Origin: Mycobacterium sp. MYCO198283
GTDB taxonomy: Bacteria > Actinomycetota > Actinomycetes > Mycobacteriales > Mycobacteriaceae
DNA: 64,000 bases
Assembly (NCBI RefSeq): GCF_021213805.1
Contig: NZ_JAJQJI010000004.1
Coordinates: 1-64,000 of the forward strand
Reading direction: 5' to 3'
Shown here: piece after piece, positions 41,060-49,348 of the stretch
Position numbering within the stretch: the stretch's first letter is position 1
Layout: each line of letters begins with the position of its first letter
The notes under the pieces: model-generated
The model's input: the letters and a program-made list of their open reading frames with translations, nothing else
What the model was told of the DNA's origin: nothing
Database searches by the model: none
Translations under genes and position numbers: made by a program

Positions 41060-42574
41060 ATGATGACGAACATCGGGCGAACGATCCTGCGTGTCGGGGT
41101 GGTCGCGATCGTGCTCGCGGCGTCGGCGTGTGGCCCGGCGGAGCGATCGGCCGGCACCGCCGCCTCCCCGGTTCCGCAGGTGGCCGCTGCGCCACCGACC
41201 GCATCGTCCGCCCCACCCAATCCAGCGCCCGCGCCCGAGTTCGCGCCGATCTCCGCCCTGGTGCGCGATGCCATTGCCGCGCAACGGCTCCCGGGAGCCG
41301 TCGTGGTCGTCGGACACGCCGGCAAGGTCGTCTTCCGACAGGCGTACGGCGAGCGCAAAGCCGCCGGGGAGCCGGGGCTCGACGGACTGCCTGCGCCCGC
41401 GGAACCGATGACCGAGAACACCATCTTCGACATCGCCTCGCTGACGAAGGTGCTCGCGACGGCGACCGCCGTCATGCAGCTGCACGAACACGGCTCGATC
41501 CAATTCGACGACCCGGTCGAGCGCTACCTGCCGGGGTTCGACGCGCCGGGCGATCCGCGGCGTTCGAAGGTCACCGTCCGGATGCTGTTGACTCATACCT
41601 CCGGCGAGACCGGCGACGTCAACCTGGGCGACCCGTGGGGCCTGCCGAGGCCGGACAAGGCGGAGGGCATCCGTCGTGCCCTCACCACACCGTTGGAGTC
41701 GGATCCCGGGAAGCGCTTCCGCTATTCCGACATCAACTTCATCCTGCTCGGCGCGATCGTGGAGAAGGTTGCGGGGGAAGACCTCGACGTCTACGTCCAG
41801 CGGGAGGTCTTCGGACCGCTCGGCATGGCGGACAGCCGCTTTCTGCCGCTTGCGAAGGCATGCGGTCCGCACACGGTCCGGGGTGCCGCGATCGCCGGGG
41901 CTGCCGCGACGAGCGGGTCGCCGGGCGAGTGTCCCGAGCTCAGCTGGAACACCGCGCTGCTGCCGCGCATCGCACCGACCGCCCGCGACGAGGAGAGCCG
42001 GGGTGAGCCGGCCGCGAATCCTGACCTCGACGGTCTGTTGCGGGGAACCGTGCACGACACCACCGCACGGCGGATGGGCGGGGTCGCGGGTCACGCCGGT
42101 GTCTTCGCCACCGCCGACGACGTCAGCCGCTACGCCCAGGCCCTGCTGGACCGTCTCGCGGGGCGGCCGAGCCCGTTCCCGCTGACTCAGGCGACGCTGC
42201 AGCTGATGACGAGCCCCCAACAGCCCGGCCATTCGACCGAGCAGGTCGATGCGGCGCGGCGCGCGGACGATGCGGCCGGCCCCAGCAGCAGGGACCCGAT
42301 GCAGGCGGCGAACTACCCGGCCATCGGCGGGCAGAACCTGCGCGGCTTCGGCTGGGACATCGACACCCCGCAGTCGCAGCCGCGGGGCAGGATCTTTCCC
42401 GTCGGCAGTTTCGGCCACACCGGGTTCACCGGTGCGTCGCTGTGGCTGGACCCGGGCAGCGACAGCTACGTCGTGATCCTCGCAAACTCGATCCATCTGC
42501 GCGGCAGCCCGCCGATGACGCCGCTCCGGGCGGCGATCGCCACCGCGGCCGCTCAGGCGCTCGGTCTCGGCTGA
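41060..42574 (+). CDS. serine beta-lactamase/esterase-family lipoprotein
   Basis: 504 residues. A hydrophobic leader ends in LAASAC (lipobox-like, atypical Ala at -3), followed by a Pro/Ala linker. The class C beta-lactamase/PBP fold follows: nucleophile motif SLTK (~131-134), YSD in FRYSDINFILLG replacing YxN, and GHTGFTG near 450 as the KTG-like motif. Such proteins are DD-peptidases, esterases or lactamases; hydrolysis of beta-lactams is not certain. GGGGAGAG precedes the ATG (second ATG at 41063 possible). Its 3' end is 8 bp from tRNA-Gly. Confidence 0.88.
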   Translation: MMTNIGRTILRVGVVAIVLAASACGPAERSAGTAASPVPQVAAAPPTASSAPPNPAPAPEFAPISALVRDAIAAQRLPGAVVVVGHAGKVVFRQAYGERKAAGEPGLDGLPAPAEPMTENTIFDIASLTKVLATATAVMQLHEHGSIQFDDPVERYLPGFDAPGDPRRSKVTVRMLLTHTSGETGDVNLGDPWGLPRPDKAEGIRRALTTPLESDPGKRFRYSDINFILLGAIVEKVAGEDLDVYVQREVFGPLGMADSRFLPLAKACGPHTVRGAAIAGAAATSGSPGECPELSWNTALLPRIAPTARDEESRGEPAANPDLDGLLRGTVHDTTARRMGGVAGHAGVFATADDVSRYAQALLDRLAGRPSPFPLTQATLQLMTSPQQPGHSTEQVDAARRADDAAGPSSRDPMQAANYPAIGGQNLRGFGWDIDTPQSQPRGRIFPVGSFGHTGFTGASLWLDPGSDSYVVILANSIHLRGSPPMTPLRAAIATAAAQALGLG

Positions 42575-42582
42575 CCTCGGAG

Positions 42583-42653
42583 AGCGGGCGACGGGAATCG
42601 AACCCGCGTAGCTAGTTTGGAAGACTAGGGCTCTACCATTGAGCTACGCCCGC
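42583..42653 (-). tRNA. tRNA-Gly (anticodon TCC)
   Basis: Minus-strand cloverleaf: acceptor GCGGGCG/CGCCCGC, anticodon stem CTAGT/ACTAG with loop CTTCCAA, T-loop TTCGATT. Discriminator T; CCA not encoded. Divergent partner of the tRNA-Pro ahead of tig. Confidence 0.97.
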
Positions 42654-42771
42654 ATGTAGGGGCAACCTTACGACGGACACCCCGCGCGGAGCCAATCGCC
42701 GCTCCGCTGAAACCGACTGCTGCTCGTCGAGCGCCGCCCCGTAGGATCGCGTGGTCAGTGACCGTCCAGCA

Positions 42772-42845
42772 CGGGGTGTAGCGCAGCTTGGTAGCGCATC
42801 CGCTTTGGGAGCGGAAGGCCGCAGGTTCAAATCCTGTCACCCCGA
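42772..42845 (+). tRNA. tRNA-Pro (anticodon TGG)
   Basis: Acceptor CGGGGTG/CACCCCG, anticodon stem TCCGC/GCGGA with loop TTTGGGA, T-loop TTCAAAT, discriminator A, no encoded CCA. It lies 49 bp upstream of tig. Confidence 0.97.
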
Positions 42846-42894
42846 CCGCCGACACCGGTGTGCGAAGACCACCCCAGACAACGAGGAGACATCT

Positions 42895-44274
42895 GTGAAG
42901 AGCACCGTCGAGCAGCTGAGCCCCACGCGGGTTCGGATCAACGTGGAGGTGCCCTTCAGCGAACTCCAACCCGATTTCGACCGCGCGTACAAGCAGCTCG
43001 CACAGCAGGTGCGGCTGCCCGGCTTCCGGCCCGGCAAGGCGCCCGCGAAGTTGCTGGAGGCGCGCATCGGTCGTGGCGCGGTGCTGGAGCAGGTTGTCAA
43101 CGACGCACTGCCGCAGCGCTACAGCGAGGCCGTCACCACCTCCGAGGTGCAGCCGCTCGGGCAGCCGGAGATCGAGATCACCAAGATCGAGGACGGCGAA
43201 GAACTGGTCTTCACCGCCGAGGTCGACATTCGCCCGAAGCTGACGTTGCCGGACCTTGCCGGCCTGACCATCACCGTCGACCCCATCGAGGTCTCCGACA
43301 AGGAGGTCGACGCCGAGCTGCAGTCGCTGCGCGCGCGCTTCGGCACCCTCACCGGTGTCGACCGTCCGGTGCAAAACGGCGACTTCGTCTCCCTCGACCT
43401 GTCGGCCACCGTCGACGGCCAGGACGTGCCCGACGCCTCGACCGAGGGGCTCTCGCACGAGGTGGGCTCCGGCCAGCTGATCGACGGCCTCGACGAGGCG
43501 CTGCTCGGCATGTCGGCCGGCGAGACCAAGCAGTTCACCACGACGCTCGTCGCCGGTGAGCACGCCGGCAAGGAAGCGCAGGTCACCGTCACCGTGCAGT
43601 CGGTCAAGGAACGCGAGCTGCCCGAGCCCGACGACGACTTCGCCCAGCTTGCCAGCGAGTTCGACACCATCGACGAGCTGAAGCAGAGCCTCGTCGAGCA
43701 GGTCAGCCGCGCGAAGCGGGCGCAGCAGGCCGAGCAGATCCGCGACAAGGCGCTCGAGACGCTGCTCGAGCAGGTCGACGTGCCGGTGCCGGAGAAGATC
43801 GTGCAGGCGCAGGTCGACGAGACCGTGCACAACGCCATCCACGGGCTGGACCACGACGAGGAACGGTTCGCCGCGGCGCTCGAAGAGCAGGGCACCACCC
43901 GCGAGCAGTTCGACGCCGACGCGCGCGAGAACGCCGAGAAGGCGGTCAAGGTGCAGCTGCTGGTCGACGCGCTCGCCGACGAGCTCGACGTCCAGGTGAC
44001 CCAGGAGGACGTCACCGAGCGGCTGGTGCTGCAGTCGCGGCAGTACGGCATCGAGCCGCAGCAGCTGCTGGCCTTTCTGCAGCAGAACAACCAGCTGCCC
44101 GCGATGTTCGCCGACGTGCGGCGGGGCAAGGCGCTCGCCGCGGTGGTGCGCAAGGCAACCGTCACCGACACCGCCGGCAACGCCATCGACACCGAGGAGT
44201 TCTTCGGACCCGGCGACGCCGCCGCGGACTCCAAGCCTCAGAGCACCGACGACGCCGCCGACGGCGAGGCGTGA
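42895..44274 (+). CDS. tig: trigger factor
   Basis: 459 residues, ribosome-associated chaperone and peptidyl-prolyl isomerase. The ribosome-binding signature GFRPGKAP (~43-50) is in the N-terminal domain; the FKBP-like PPIase core follows ([31 protein letters not shown], near 165-245), then a long helical C-terminal domain and an acidic tail (DDAADGEA). GTG start with GAGGAG 6 nt upstream. Upstream of clpP1 as in M. tuberculosis (Rv2462c). Confidence 0.96.
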   Translation: MKSTVEQLSPTRVRINVEVPFSELQPDFDRAYKQLAQQVRLPGFRPGKAPAKLLEARIGRGAVLEQVVNDALPQRYSEAVTTSEVQPLGQPEIEITKIEDGEELVFTAEVDIRPKLTLPDLAGLTITVDPIEVSDKEVDAELQSLRARFGTLTGVDRPVQNGDFVSLDLSATVDGQDVPDASTEGLSHEVGSGQLIDGLDEALLGMSAGETKQFTTTLVAGEHAGKEAQVTVTVQSVKERELPEPDDDFAQLASEFDTIDELKQSLVEQVSRAKRAQQAEQIRDKALETLLEQVDVPVPEKIVQAQVDETVHNAIHGLDHDEERFAAALEEQGTTREQFDADARENAEKAVKVQLLVDALADELDVQVTQEDVTERLVLQSRQYGIEPQQLLAFLQQNNQLPAMFADVRRGKALAAVVRKATVTDTAGNAIDTEEFFGPGDAAADSKPQSTDDAADGEA

Positions 44275-44288
44275 CGCTGAGAGCGAAC
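44271..44288 (+). promoter_or_regulatory. ClgR operator for clpP1P2
   Basis: CGCTGAGAGCGAAC fits the corynebacterial ClgR consensus WNNWCGCYNANRGCGWWS at every core position; only the first W differs. It starts at the tig stop codon and its centre lies about 59 nt upstream of the start predicted from the TAGTGT -10, a normal activator position. Confidence 0.7.
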
Positions 44289-44326
44289 GGGCCGGTTCCT
44301 GCCGGTCGCGGGCGTCGTGGGTTGGT

Positions 44327-44332
44327 TAGTGT
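44327..44332 (+). promoter_or_regulatory. candidate -10 box (TAGTGT) of clpP1
   Basis: TAGTGT lies ~45 nt before the clpP1 start and downstream of the ClgR box, giving a ~33-nt leader. Confidence 0.45.
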
Positions 44333-44371
44333 TCGGGGAGTACGCATCGTGGAGAAAGCAGGTACCAATTC

Positions 44372-44968
44372 GTGAGTGACATGCGCTCGCCTACGCAGGG
44401 TCTCAATCTGACCGACTCCGTCTTCGAGCGGCTGCTCGCCGAGCGGATCATCTTCCTGGGTTCTCAGGTCGACGACGACGTCGCCAACCGGCTGTGCGCG
44501 CAGATCCTGCTGCTCGCCGCCGAGGATCCGACCAAGGACATCTCGCTGTACATCAACTCGCCCGGCGGCTCGATCAGCGCCGGCATGGCGATATACGACA
44601 CCATGGTGCTCGCGCCGTGCGACGTCGCGACCTACGCCATGGGCATGGCCGCGTCGATGGGCGAGTTCCTGCTCGCCGCCGGGACGAAGGGCAAGCGCTA
44701 CGCCCTGCCGCACGCCCGCATCCTGATGCATCAGCCGCTGGGCGGTGTGACGGGCAGCGCCGCGGACATCGCGATCCAGGCCGAGCAGTTCGCGCTGATC
44801 AAGAAGGAGATGTTCCGGCTCAACGCCGAGTTCACCGGCCAGCCCATCGAGCGCATCGAGGCCGACTCCGACCGCGACCGGTGGTTCACCGCCTCCGAAG
44901 CCCTCGAATACGGCTTCGTCGACCACATCATCACCCGCGCCGAACTCAACGGAGTCTCCAATGTCTGA
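44372..44968 (+). CDS. clpP1: ATP-dependent Clp protease proteolytic subunit 1
   Basis: 198 residues. Catalytic triad Ser95 ([10 protein letters not shown]), His120 (ILMHQPLGG) and Asp169 (ADSDRDR). ClpP1 and ClpP2 form the two stacked heptamers of the essential mycobacterial protease, opened by ClpX or ClpC1. GTG start at 44372; an ATG at 44381 is an alternative. The stop overlaps clpP2 by 8 nt. Confidence 0.96.
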   Translation: MSDMRSPTQGLNLTDSVFERLLAERIIFLGSQVDDDVANRLCAQILLLAAEDPTKDISLYINSPGGSISAGMAIYDTMVLAPCDVATYAMGMAASMGEFLLAAGTKGKRYALPHARILMHQPLGGVTGSAADIAIQAEQFALIKKEMFRLNAEFTGQPIERIEADSDRDRWFTASEALEYGFVDHIITRAELNGVSNV

Positions 44969-45608
44969 CCAGCTCGACCCTCGCATCGCGCCGCAGGCGC
45001 GGTATGTGCTGCCGCAGTTCAGCGAGCGCACGCACCTCGGCGAGCGGATCGTCGACCCCTACGCGAAGCTCTTCGACGAGCGGATCATCTTCCTCGGCGC
45101 CCAGGTCGACGACGTGTCCGCCAACGACGTGATGGCGCAGCTGCTGGTGTTGGAGTCGCAGGACCCGGACCGCGACATCACGATGTACATCAACTCCCCG
45201 GGCGGTTCGTTCACCTCGCTGATGGCGATCTACGACACCATGCAGTACGTCCGGGCCGACATCCAGACCGTCTGCCTCGGCCAGGCCGCGTCGGCGGCCG
45301 CGGTGCTGCTGGCCGCCGGCACCCCCGGCAAGCGGCTGGCGCTGCCGAACGCCCGCGTGCTCATCCACCAGCCGTCGCTCGGGGGCGTCATCCAGGGCCA
45401 GTTCTCCGACCTGGAGATCCAGGCCGCGGAGATCGAGCGCATGCGCACCCTGATGGAGGTGACCCTCGCGCGGCACACCGGCAAGGACGCCGACACCATC
45501 CGCAAGGACACCGACCGCGACAAGATCCTCACCGCCGAGGCGGCGCGCGACTACGGGATCATCGACACGGTGCTGGAGTACCGCAAACTGTCGGCGCAGA
45601 AGGGCTGA
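44961..45608 (+). CDS. clpP2: ATP-dependent Clp protease proteolytic subunit 2
   Basis: 215 residues, catalytic Ser111 ([10 protein letters not shown]), His136 ([10 protein letters not shown]) and Asp187 (TDRDK). It partners ClpP1 and provides the docking face for ClpX/ClpC1. ATG start overlaps clpP1, so the two are co-translated. It is followed by a 12-bp-stem terminator. Confidence 0.96.
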   Translation: MSDQLDPRIAPQARYVLPQFSERTHLGERIVDPYAKLFDERIIFLGAQVDDVSANDVMAQLLVLESQDPDRDITMYINSPGGSFTSLMAIYDTMQYVRADIQTVCLGQAASAAAVLLAAGTPGKRLALPNARVLIHQPSLGGVIQGQFSDLEIQAAEIERMRTLMEVTLARHTGKDADTIRKDTDRDKILTAEAARDYGIIDTVLEYRKLSAQKG

Positions 45609-45640
45609 CCGCGCGCTCGGCAGCCTCAGCAGCGGTACCA

Positions 45641-45675
45641 CCAGGACACGGCGTCGATTCGGTGCCGTGTCCTGG
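45641..45675 (+). terminator. hairpin terminator after clpP2
   Basis: CCAGGACACGGC and GCCGTGTCCTGG form a perfect 12-bp stem with an 11-nt loop, 33 bp past clpP2. No U-tract. It separates clpP1P2 from clpX. Confidence 0.7.
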
Positions 45676-45699
45676 CCGTTGTGGGGACGTCTCTCGCGC

Positions 45700-45705
45700 T
45701 ATGTT
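45700..45705 (+). promoter_or_regulatory. candidate -10 box (TATGTT) of clpX
   Basis: TATGTT with TTGTGG 15 nt upstream could form the clpX promoter, giving a ~146-nt leader. The remaining 249-bp gap between clpP2 and clpX shows no gene. Confidence 0.4.
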
Positions 45706-45857
45706 CTCCGCAGTACACACAGACTCCGAATACCACCGACGCGATTCGTGTCATAGGTCGCAACCCGGCGGAACAAGCGGGTAGCGTCGATACCAACACC
45801 CAGCTCAGCTGGTCGGAACCACCCGCGACAGCGAACAGGAAGTAGGACTGCATCCAC

Positions 45858-47138
45858 ATGGCGCGCATCGGAGACGGCGGTGATCTGCTGAAGTGCTCGT
45901 TCTGCGGCAAGAGCCAGAAGCAGGTCAAGAAGCTCATCGCCGGTCCCGGCGTCTACATCTGCGACGAGTGCATCGACCTCTGCAACGAGATCATCGAGGA
46001 AGAGCTGGCCGACGCCGACGACGTAAAGCTCGATGAGCTGCCGAAACCGGCCGAGATCCGCGAGTTCCTCGAGGGCTACGTCATCGGGCAGGACAACGCC
46101 AAGCGGACCCTGGCCGTCGCGGTCTACAACCACTACAAGCGCATCCAGGCGGGCGAGAAGAGCCGCGACTCGCGGTCCGAGCCGGTGGAGCTCGCCAAGT
46201 CCAACATCCTGATGCTGGGCCCCACCGGCTGCGGCAAGACCTATCTGGCGCAGACGCTGGCGAAGATGCTCAACGTCCCGTTCGCCATCGCCGACGCCAC
46301 GGCGCTCACCGAAGCCGGCTATGTGGGTGAGGACGTCGAGAACATCCTGCTGAAGCTGATCCAGGCCGCCGACTACGACGTCAAGCGGGCCGAGACCGGC
46401 ATCATCTACATCGACGAGGTTGACAAGATCGCCCGCAAGAGCGAGAACCCGTCGATCACCCGCGACGTCTCCGGCGAGGGCGTGCAGCAGGCGCTGCTGA
46501 AGATCCTGGAGGGCACGCAGGCGTCGGTGCCGCCGCAGGGCGGCCGCAAGCACCCCCACCAGGAGTTCATCCAGATCGACACGACCAACGTGCTGTTCAT
46601 CGTGGCGGGCGCGTTTGCCGGGTTGGAGCGGATCGTGTCCGACCGCGTCGGCAAGCGCGGCCTGGGCTTCGGCGCCGAGGTGCGGTCGAAGGCCGAGATC
46701 GACACGCAGGACCACTTCGCCGACGTCATGCCCGAGGACCTCATCAAGTTCGGCCTGATCCCGGAGTTCATCGGCCGCCTGCCGATCGTCGCGTCGGTGA
46801 CGAACCTCGACAAGGATTCGCTGGTCCAGATCCTCTCGAAGCCGAAGAACGCGCTGGTGAAGCAGTACACCCGGCTGTTCGAGATGGACGGCGTGGAGCT
46901 GGAGTTCACCGCCGAGGCGCTCGAAGCCATCGCCGACCAGGCGATCCACCGCGGCACCGGCGCCCGTGGCCTGCGGGCCATCATGGAGGAAGTCCTGCTG
47001 CCGGTGATGTACGACATTCCCAGCCGCGACGACGTGGCGAAGGTGGTCGTCACCAAGGAGACCGTGCAGGACAACGTGCTGCCGACCATCGTGCCGCGCA
47101 AGCCGGCCCGCCCGGAGCGCCGGGACAAGAGCGCTTAA
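45858..47138 (+). CDS. clpX: ATP-dependent Clp protease ATP-binding subunit ClpX
   Basis: 426 residues, AAA+ unfoldase feeding ClpP1P2. N-terminal C4 zinc finger (Cys13, 16, 35, 38), Walker A GPTGCGKT (121-128), Walker [11 protein letters not shown], and the sensor-2/C-terminal region [19 protein letters not shown]-type ribosome site before the ATG. It overlaps the convergent fdhD stop by 4 bp. Confidence 0.97.
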   Translation: MARIGDGGDLLKCSFCGKSQKQVKKLIAGPGVYICDECIDLCNEIIEEELADADDVKLDELPKPAEIREFLEGYVIGQDNAKRTLAVAVYNHYKRIQAGEKSRDSRSEPVELAKSNILMLGPTGCGKTYLAQTLAKMLNVPFAIADATALTEAGYVGEDVENILLKLIQAADYDVKRAETGIIYIDEVDKIARKSENPSITRDVSGEGVQQALLKILEGTQASVPPQGGRKHPHQEFIQIDTTNVLFIVAGAFAGLERIVSDRVGKRGLGFGAEVRSKAEIDTQDHFADVMPEDLIKFGLIPEFIGRLPIVASVTNLDKDSLVQILSKPKNALVKQYTRLFEMDGVELEFTAEALEAIADQAIHRGTGARGLRAIMEEVLLPVMYDIPSRDDVAKVVVTKETVQDNVLPTIVPRKPARPERRDKSA

Positions 47139-47959
47139 GTCACGACCCGGTCCGGCCGGGTGTAGACGTTCATCGACTCGCCCCGCAGGAACGCGACGAG
47201 GGTGAGGCCCGACTGCGCGGCGAGGTCGACGGCCAGCGACGACGGCGCCGACACGGCGGCCAGGATCGGGATGCCGGCCATCACCGCCTTCTGGGTCAGC
47301 TCGAACGACGCTCGCCCGCTCACCAGCAGCGTCGCGCCCGCCAGCGGCAGCCGGTCCTGCTCGACCGCCCAGCCGATGACCTTGTCGACGGCGTTGTGGC
47401 GTCCGACGTCCTCCCGCACCACCAGCAGGTCGCCCGTCGCGGCGAACAGCGCCGCCCCGTGCAGCCCGCCGGTGCTGGCGAACACCTTCTGCGCGGCGCG
47501 CAGCCGGTCGGGGAGCCCGGTCAGCGTGGTGGCGCCGACGACCACCGGGTCGTCGCCGGGGCAGTAGCGGCTGGTCTGCCGCACCGCGTCGAGTGACGCC
47601 TTGCCACACACCCCGCACGAACTGGTCGTGTAGAAGTGGCGCGTGACGTCGAGCGCCGGCGGTGCGACGTGCGGCGCGAGGGTGACGTCGAGGACGTTGT
47701 AGGTGTTTCGCCCGTCCGCGCCGGCGCCGCGGCAGTACCGCACCGTCACGACGTCGTCGCGGGCGCCGATGACGCCCTCGGTGAGCAGGAAGCCCTGCGC
47801 CAGTTGGACGTCGGCGCCGGGAGTCCGCATGGTCACGGTGACCGGCGCACCGTTCACCCGGATCTCCAGCGGCTCCTCCACCGCGAGCGTCTCGGGCCGC
47901 GACACCGCGGCGTCGGCGGTGACGTGACGCGCCCGCCGTCGCGTGGTGACCCTGCCCAT
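47135..47959 (-). CDS. fdhD: formate dehydrogenase accessory sulfurtransferase FdhD
   Basis: 274 residues. The sulfur-carrying motif is [12 protein letters not shown] with Cys115 and Cys118; [16 protein letters not shown] and [14 protein letters not shown] are also conserved. FdhD passes sulfur from IscS to the molybdenum cofactor of formate dehydrogenase. No fdh structural gene lies in the window; mobA, another Mo-cofactor gene, is at 52.4 kb. It starts 9 bp after the upstream lipoprotein gene on the same strand; a TAGGCT 6 nt before the ATG may add a leaderless promoter. Confidence 0.93.
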   Translation of the reverse strand: MGRVTTRRRARHVTADAAVSRPETLAVEEPLEIRVNGAPVTVTMRTPGADVQLAQGFLLTEGVIGARDDVVTVRYCRGAGADGRNTYNVLDVTLAPHVAPPALDVTRHFYTTSSCGVCGKASLDAVRQTSRYCPGDDPVVVGATTLTGLPDRLRAAQKVFASTGGLHGAALFAATGDLLVVREDVGRHNAVDKVIGWAVEQDRLPLAGATLLVSGRASFELTQKAVMAGIPILAAVSAPSSLAVDLAAQSGLTLVAFLRGESMNVYTRPDRVVT

Positions 47960-47965
47960 CGGCCC

Positions 47966-47971
47966 AGCCTA
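47966..47971 (-). promoter_or_regulatory. possible leaderless -10 box (TAGGCT) of fdhD
   Basis: Minus-strand TAGGCT, 6 nt, ATG at 47959. It contains the stop codon of the upstream lipoprotein gene, so it could be fortuitous. Confidence 0.3.
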
Positions 47972-49054
47972 GGCGGGTGATTCGACGATCTGCAGGACGC
48001 CCGCGCTCACTCCCGCGACGAACACCCGGCCAGTGAGCGGATCGACACCCACGGTGTAGGGGTTCTGCACCGTCGGTATGCGGGCGACCTCGCGCGGCGT
48101 CGCAGCGGCCATGTCGTAGCCGACCACCTCGTTGGTGCCCGACGACGCCACCCACAGCCGGTCGCGGGTGGCGTCATAGGCGATGCCGTAGGGCCCGCCG
48201 GGTTGCCGAACACTGCCCACCTCGCGGGGTTGCGGCCGCGGCGCGAACACGCGCACCGCGTCGCCGCGGGTGTCGGCGGCGATCATCCGGCCGTGGCGGT
48301 CGGCGACGAGGTGGGTAGGTCCGGCACCGGCAGGGGTGGACCCGACGATCGAGAGGTCACGGGTGTCGTACACGGTCAGGTCGTTCTTGCGGACGTCGAG
48401 CAGGCCCACCGAGGTCCCGACGGGCGCGAGCCCCGCCGGCTGCACGGAGTCGGTGAACACTCGCACGATGGCGTCGCCGCGCAGGACGGCGACGGTGCCG
48501 CCGAGCTCGTTCGCGACGAACACGGTGCCGTCGGGCGCCTGCGCGGCGTCGTGCGGGACGGTGCCGGTGAGGATCTGGGTGTGCGCCGCGCCGCCGGGCA
48601 GGTCGACCCGGACCAGCGCGTTCGCGCTCTCGACAGGCACCAGCACCGGTCCGCCCGGGCCGGCGAGCTGCAGGTGCCGGACGACACCGGGCAGCGGCGT
48701 GCGGGCCTTCACGGCACCGGTGTCCGCATCGAGCAGGACCAGTGCGTTCGGGTTGCGGGTGGCCACCGCGACGGTGCGGGTGAGCGCGTCGACGGCGACG
48801 CCCTCCGGTGCGACCCCGACGGGCACGGTGCGGCCCGCAGGCGGCCGTCCGGGTGCCGGGGCCCGCTGCGGTTCCGCCGGCGGCGGCAGGGTCTCGGTGG
48901 GTGGCCTGGCGCCGGTCGTCGGAACCCCCGAGGGGATCAGGCCGGTGGTGGTGGCGCTCGGGGCCGCCGCGGGCTGCGCCGGCTCCGGCGACGGCGGGGA
49001 GCAGCCTGCCAGGAGGCAGCAGGCGATGGCGGCGTGGCACACGACGATCCGCAT
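47969..49054 (-). CDS. beta-propeller (YncE/NHL-like) lipoprotein
   Basis: 361 residues. The leader MRIVVCHAAIACCLLAGC ends in a good lipobox (LLAGC), followed by a Pro/Ala/Thr linker and six to seven blade-like repeats (VAVDALTRTVAVATRNPNAL, VFVANELGGTVAVLRGD, LWVASSGTNEVVGYD, GVDPLTGRVFVAGVSAG). Probably a surface-anchored beta-propeller; ligand unknown. ATG 49054 places the lipobox correctly; an upstream ATG at 49090 would lengthen the leader. It lies directly upstream of fdhD and divergent from korA. Confidence 0.82.
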   Translation of the reverse strand: MRIVVCHAAIACCLLAGCSPPSPEPAQPAAAPSATTTGLIPSGVPTTGARPPTETLPPPAEPQRAPAPGRPPAGRTVPVGVAPEGVAVDALTRTVAVATRNPNALVLLDADTGAVKARTPLPGVVRHLQLAGPGGPVLVPVESANALVRVDLPGGAAHTQILTGTVPHDAAQAPDGTVFVANELGGTVAVLRGDAIVRVFTDSVQPAGLAPVGTSVGLLDVRKNDLTVYDTRDLSIVGSTPAGAGPTHLVADRHGRMIAADTRGDAVRVFAPRPQPREVGSVRQPGGPYGIAYDATRDRLWVASSGTNEVVGYDMAAATPREVARIPTVQNPYTVGVDPLTGRVFVAGVSAGVLQIVESPA

Positions 49055-49244
49055 GCCGACCGGATAGCCGACGCGGCAGCGGATACGCATCCGGTGCGAT
49101 GACGGGTGGCTGACACGCACCGGGTCCTTAGAAATCGCCGTTCGAAGAAGTGACCAATACCACATTCGGACGGGTTACCCGCCGGTACACCTGTTGCGAG
49201 CAGCGCAGATGTCGCAAAGTGGTTGTGAGACACCGACGGCCGCC

Positions 49245-49260
49245 GTGTCTAAGTGTCTAA
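49245..49260 (+). repeat. tandem octamer GTGTCTAA x2 upstream of korA
   Basis: Two head-to-tail copies of GTGTCTAA, overlapping the expected -35 of the AATAAT promoter, could be an operator for a dimeric regulator. Confidence 0.4.
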
Positions 49261-49269
49261 GGAAAGTGC

Positions 49270-49275
49270 AATAAT
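49270..49275 (+). promoter_or_regulatory. candidate -10 box (AATAAT) of korA
   Basis: AATAAT is 5 of 6 to TATAAT and stands out in GC-rich DNA; start near 49282 gives a ~67-nt leader with GAGGAG. Confidence 0.4.
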
Positions 49276-49348
49276 CGGTACTGCGAGTGACATCAATTTG
49301 GTGTCCCGGGCCGCTCTGCCGCGTGAGGTGACCGCGAGGAGCGGTCGA

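Larger units (their letters stand above)
49055..49348. other. 294-bp divergent intergenic region before korA
   Basis: No gene supported. It includes the tandem octamer GTGTCTAA at 49245-49260, an AATAAT -10 candidate at 49270 and the korA ribosome site. Confidence 0.5.

Noticed and set aside
49253..49348. Longer korA start at GTG 49253
   Set aside because: No ribosome site and it would include the tandem octamer and -10 candidate; ATG 49349 has GAGGAG at good spacing.
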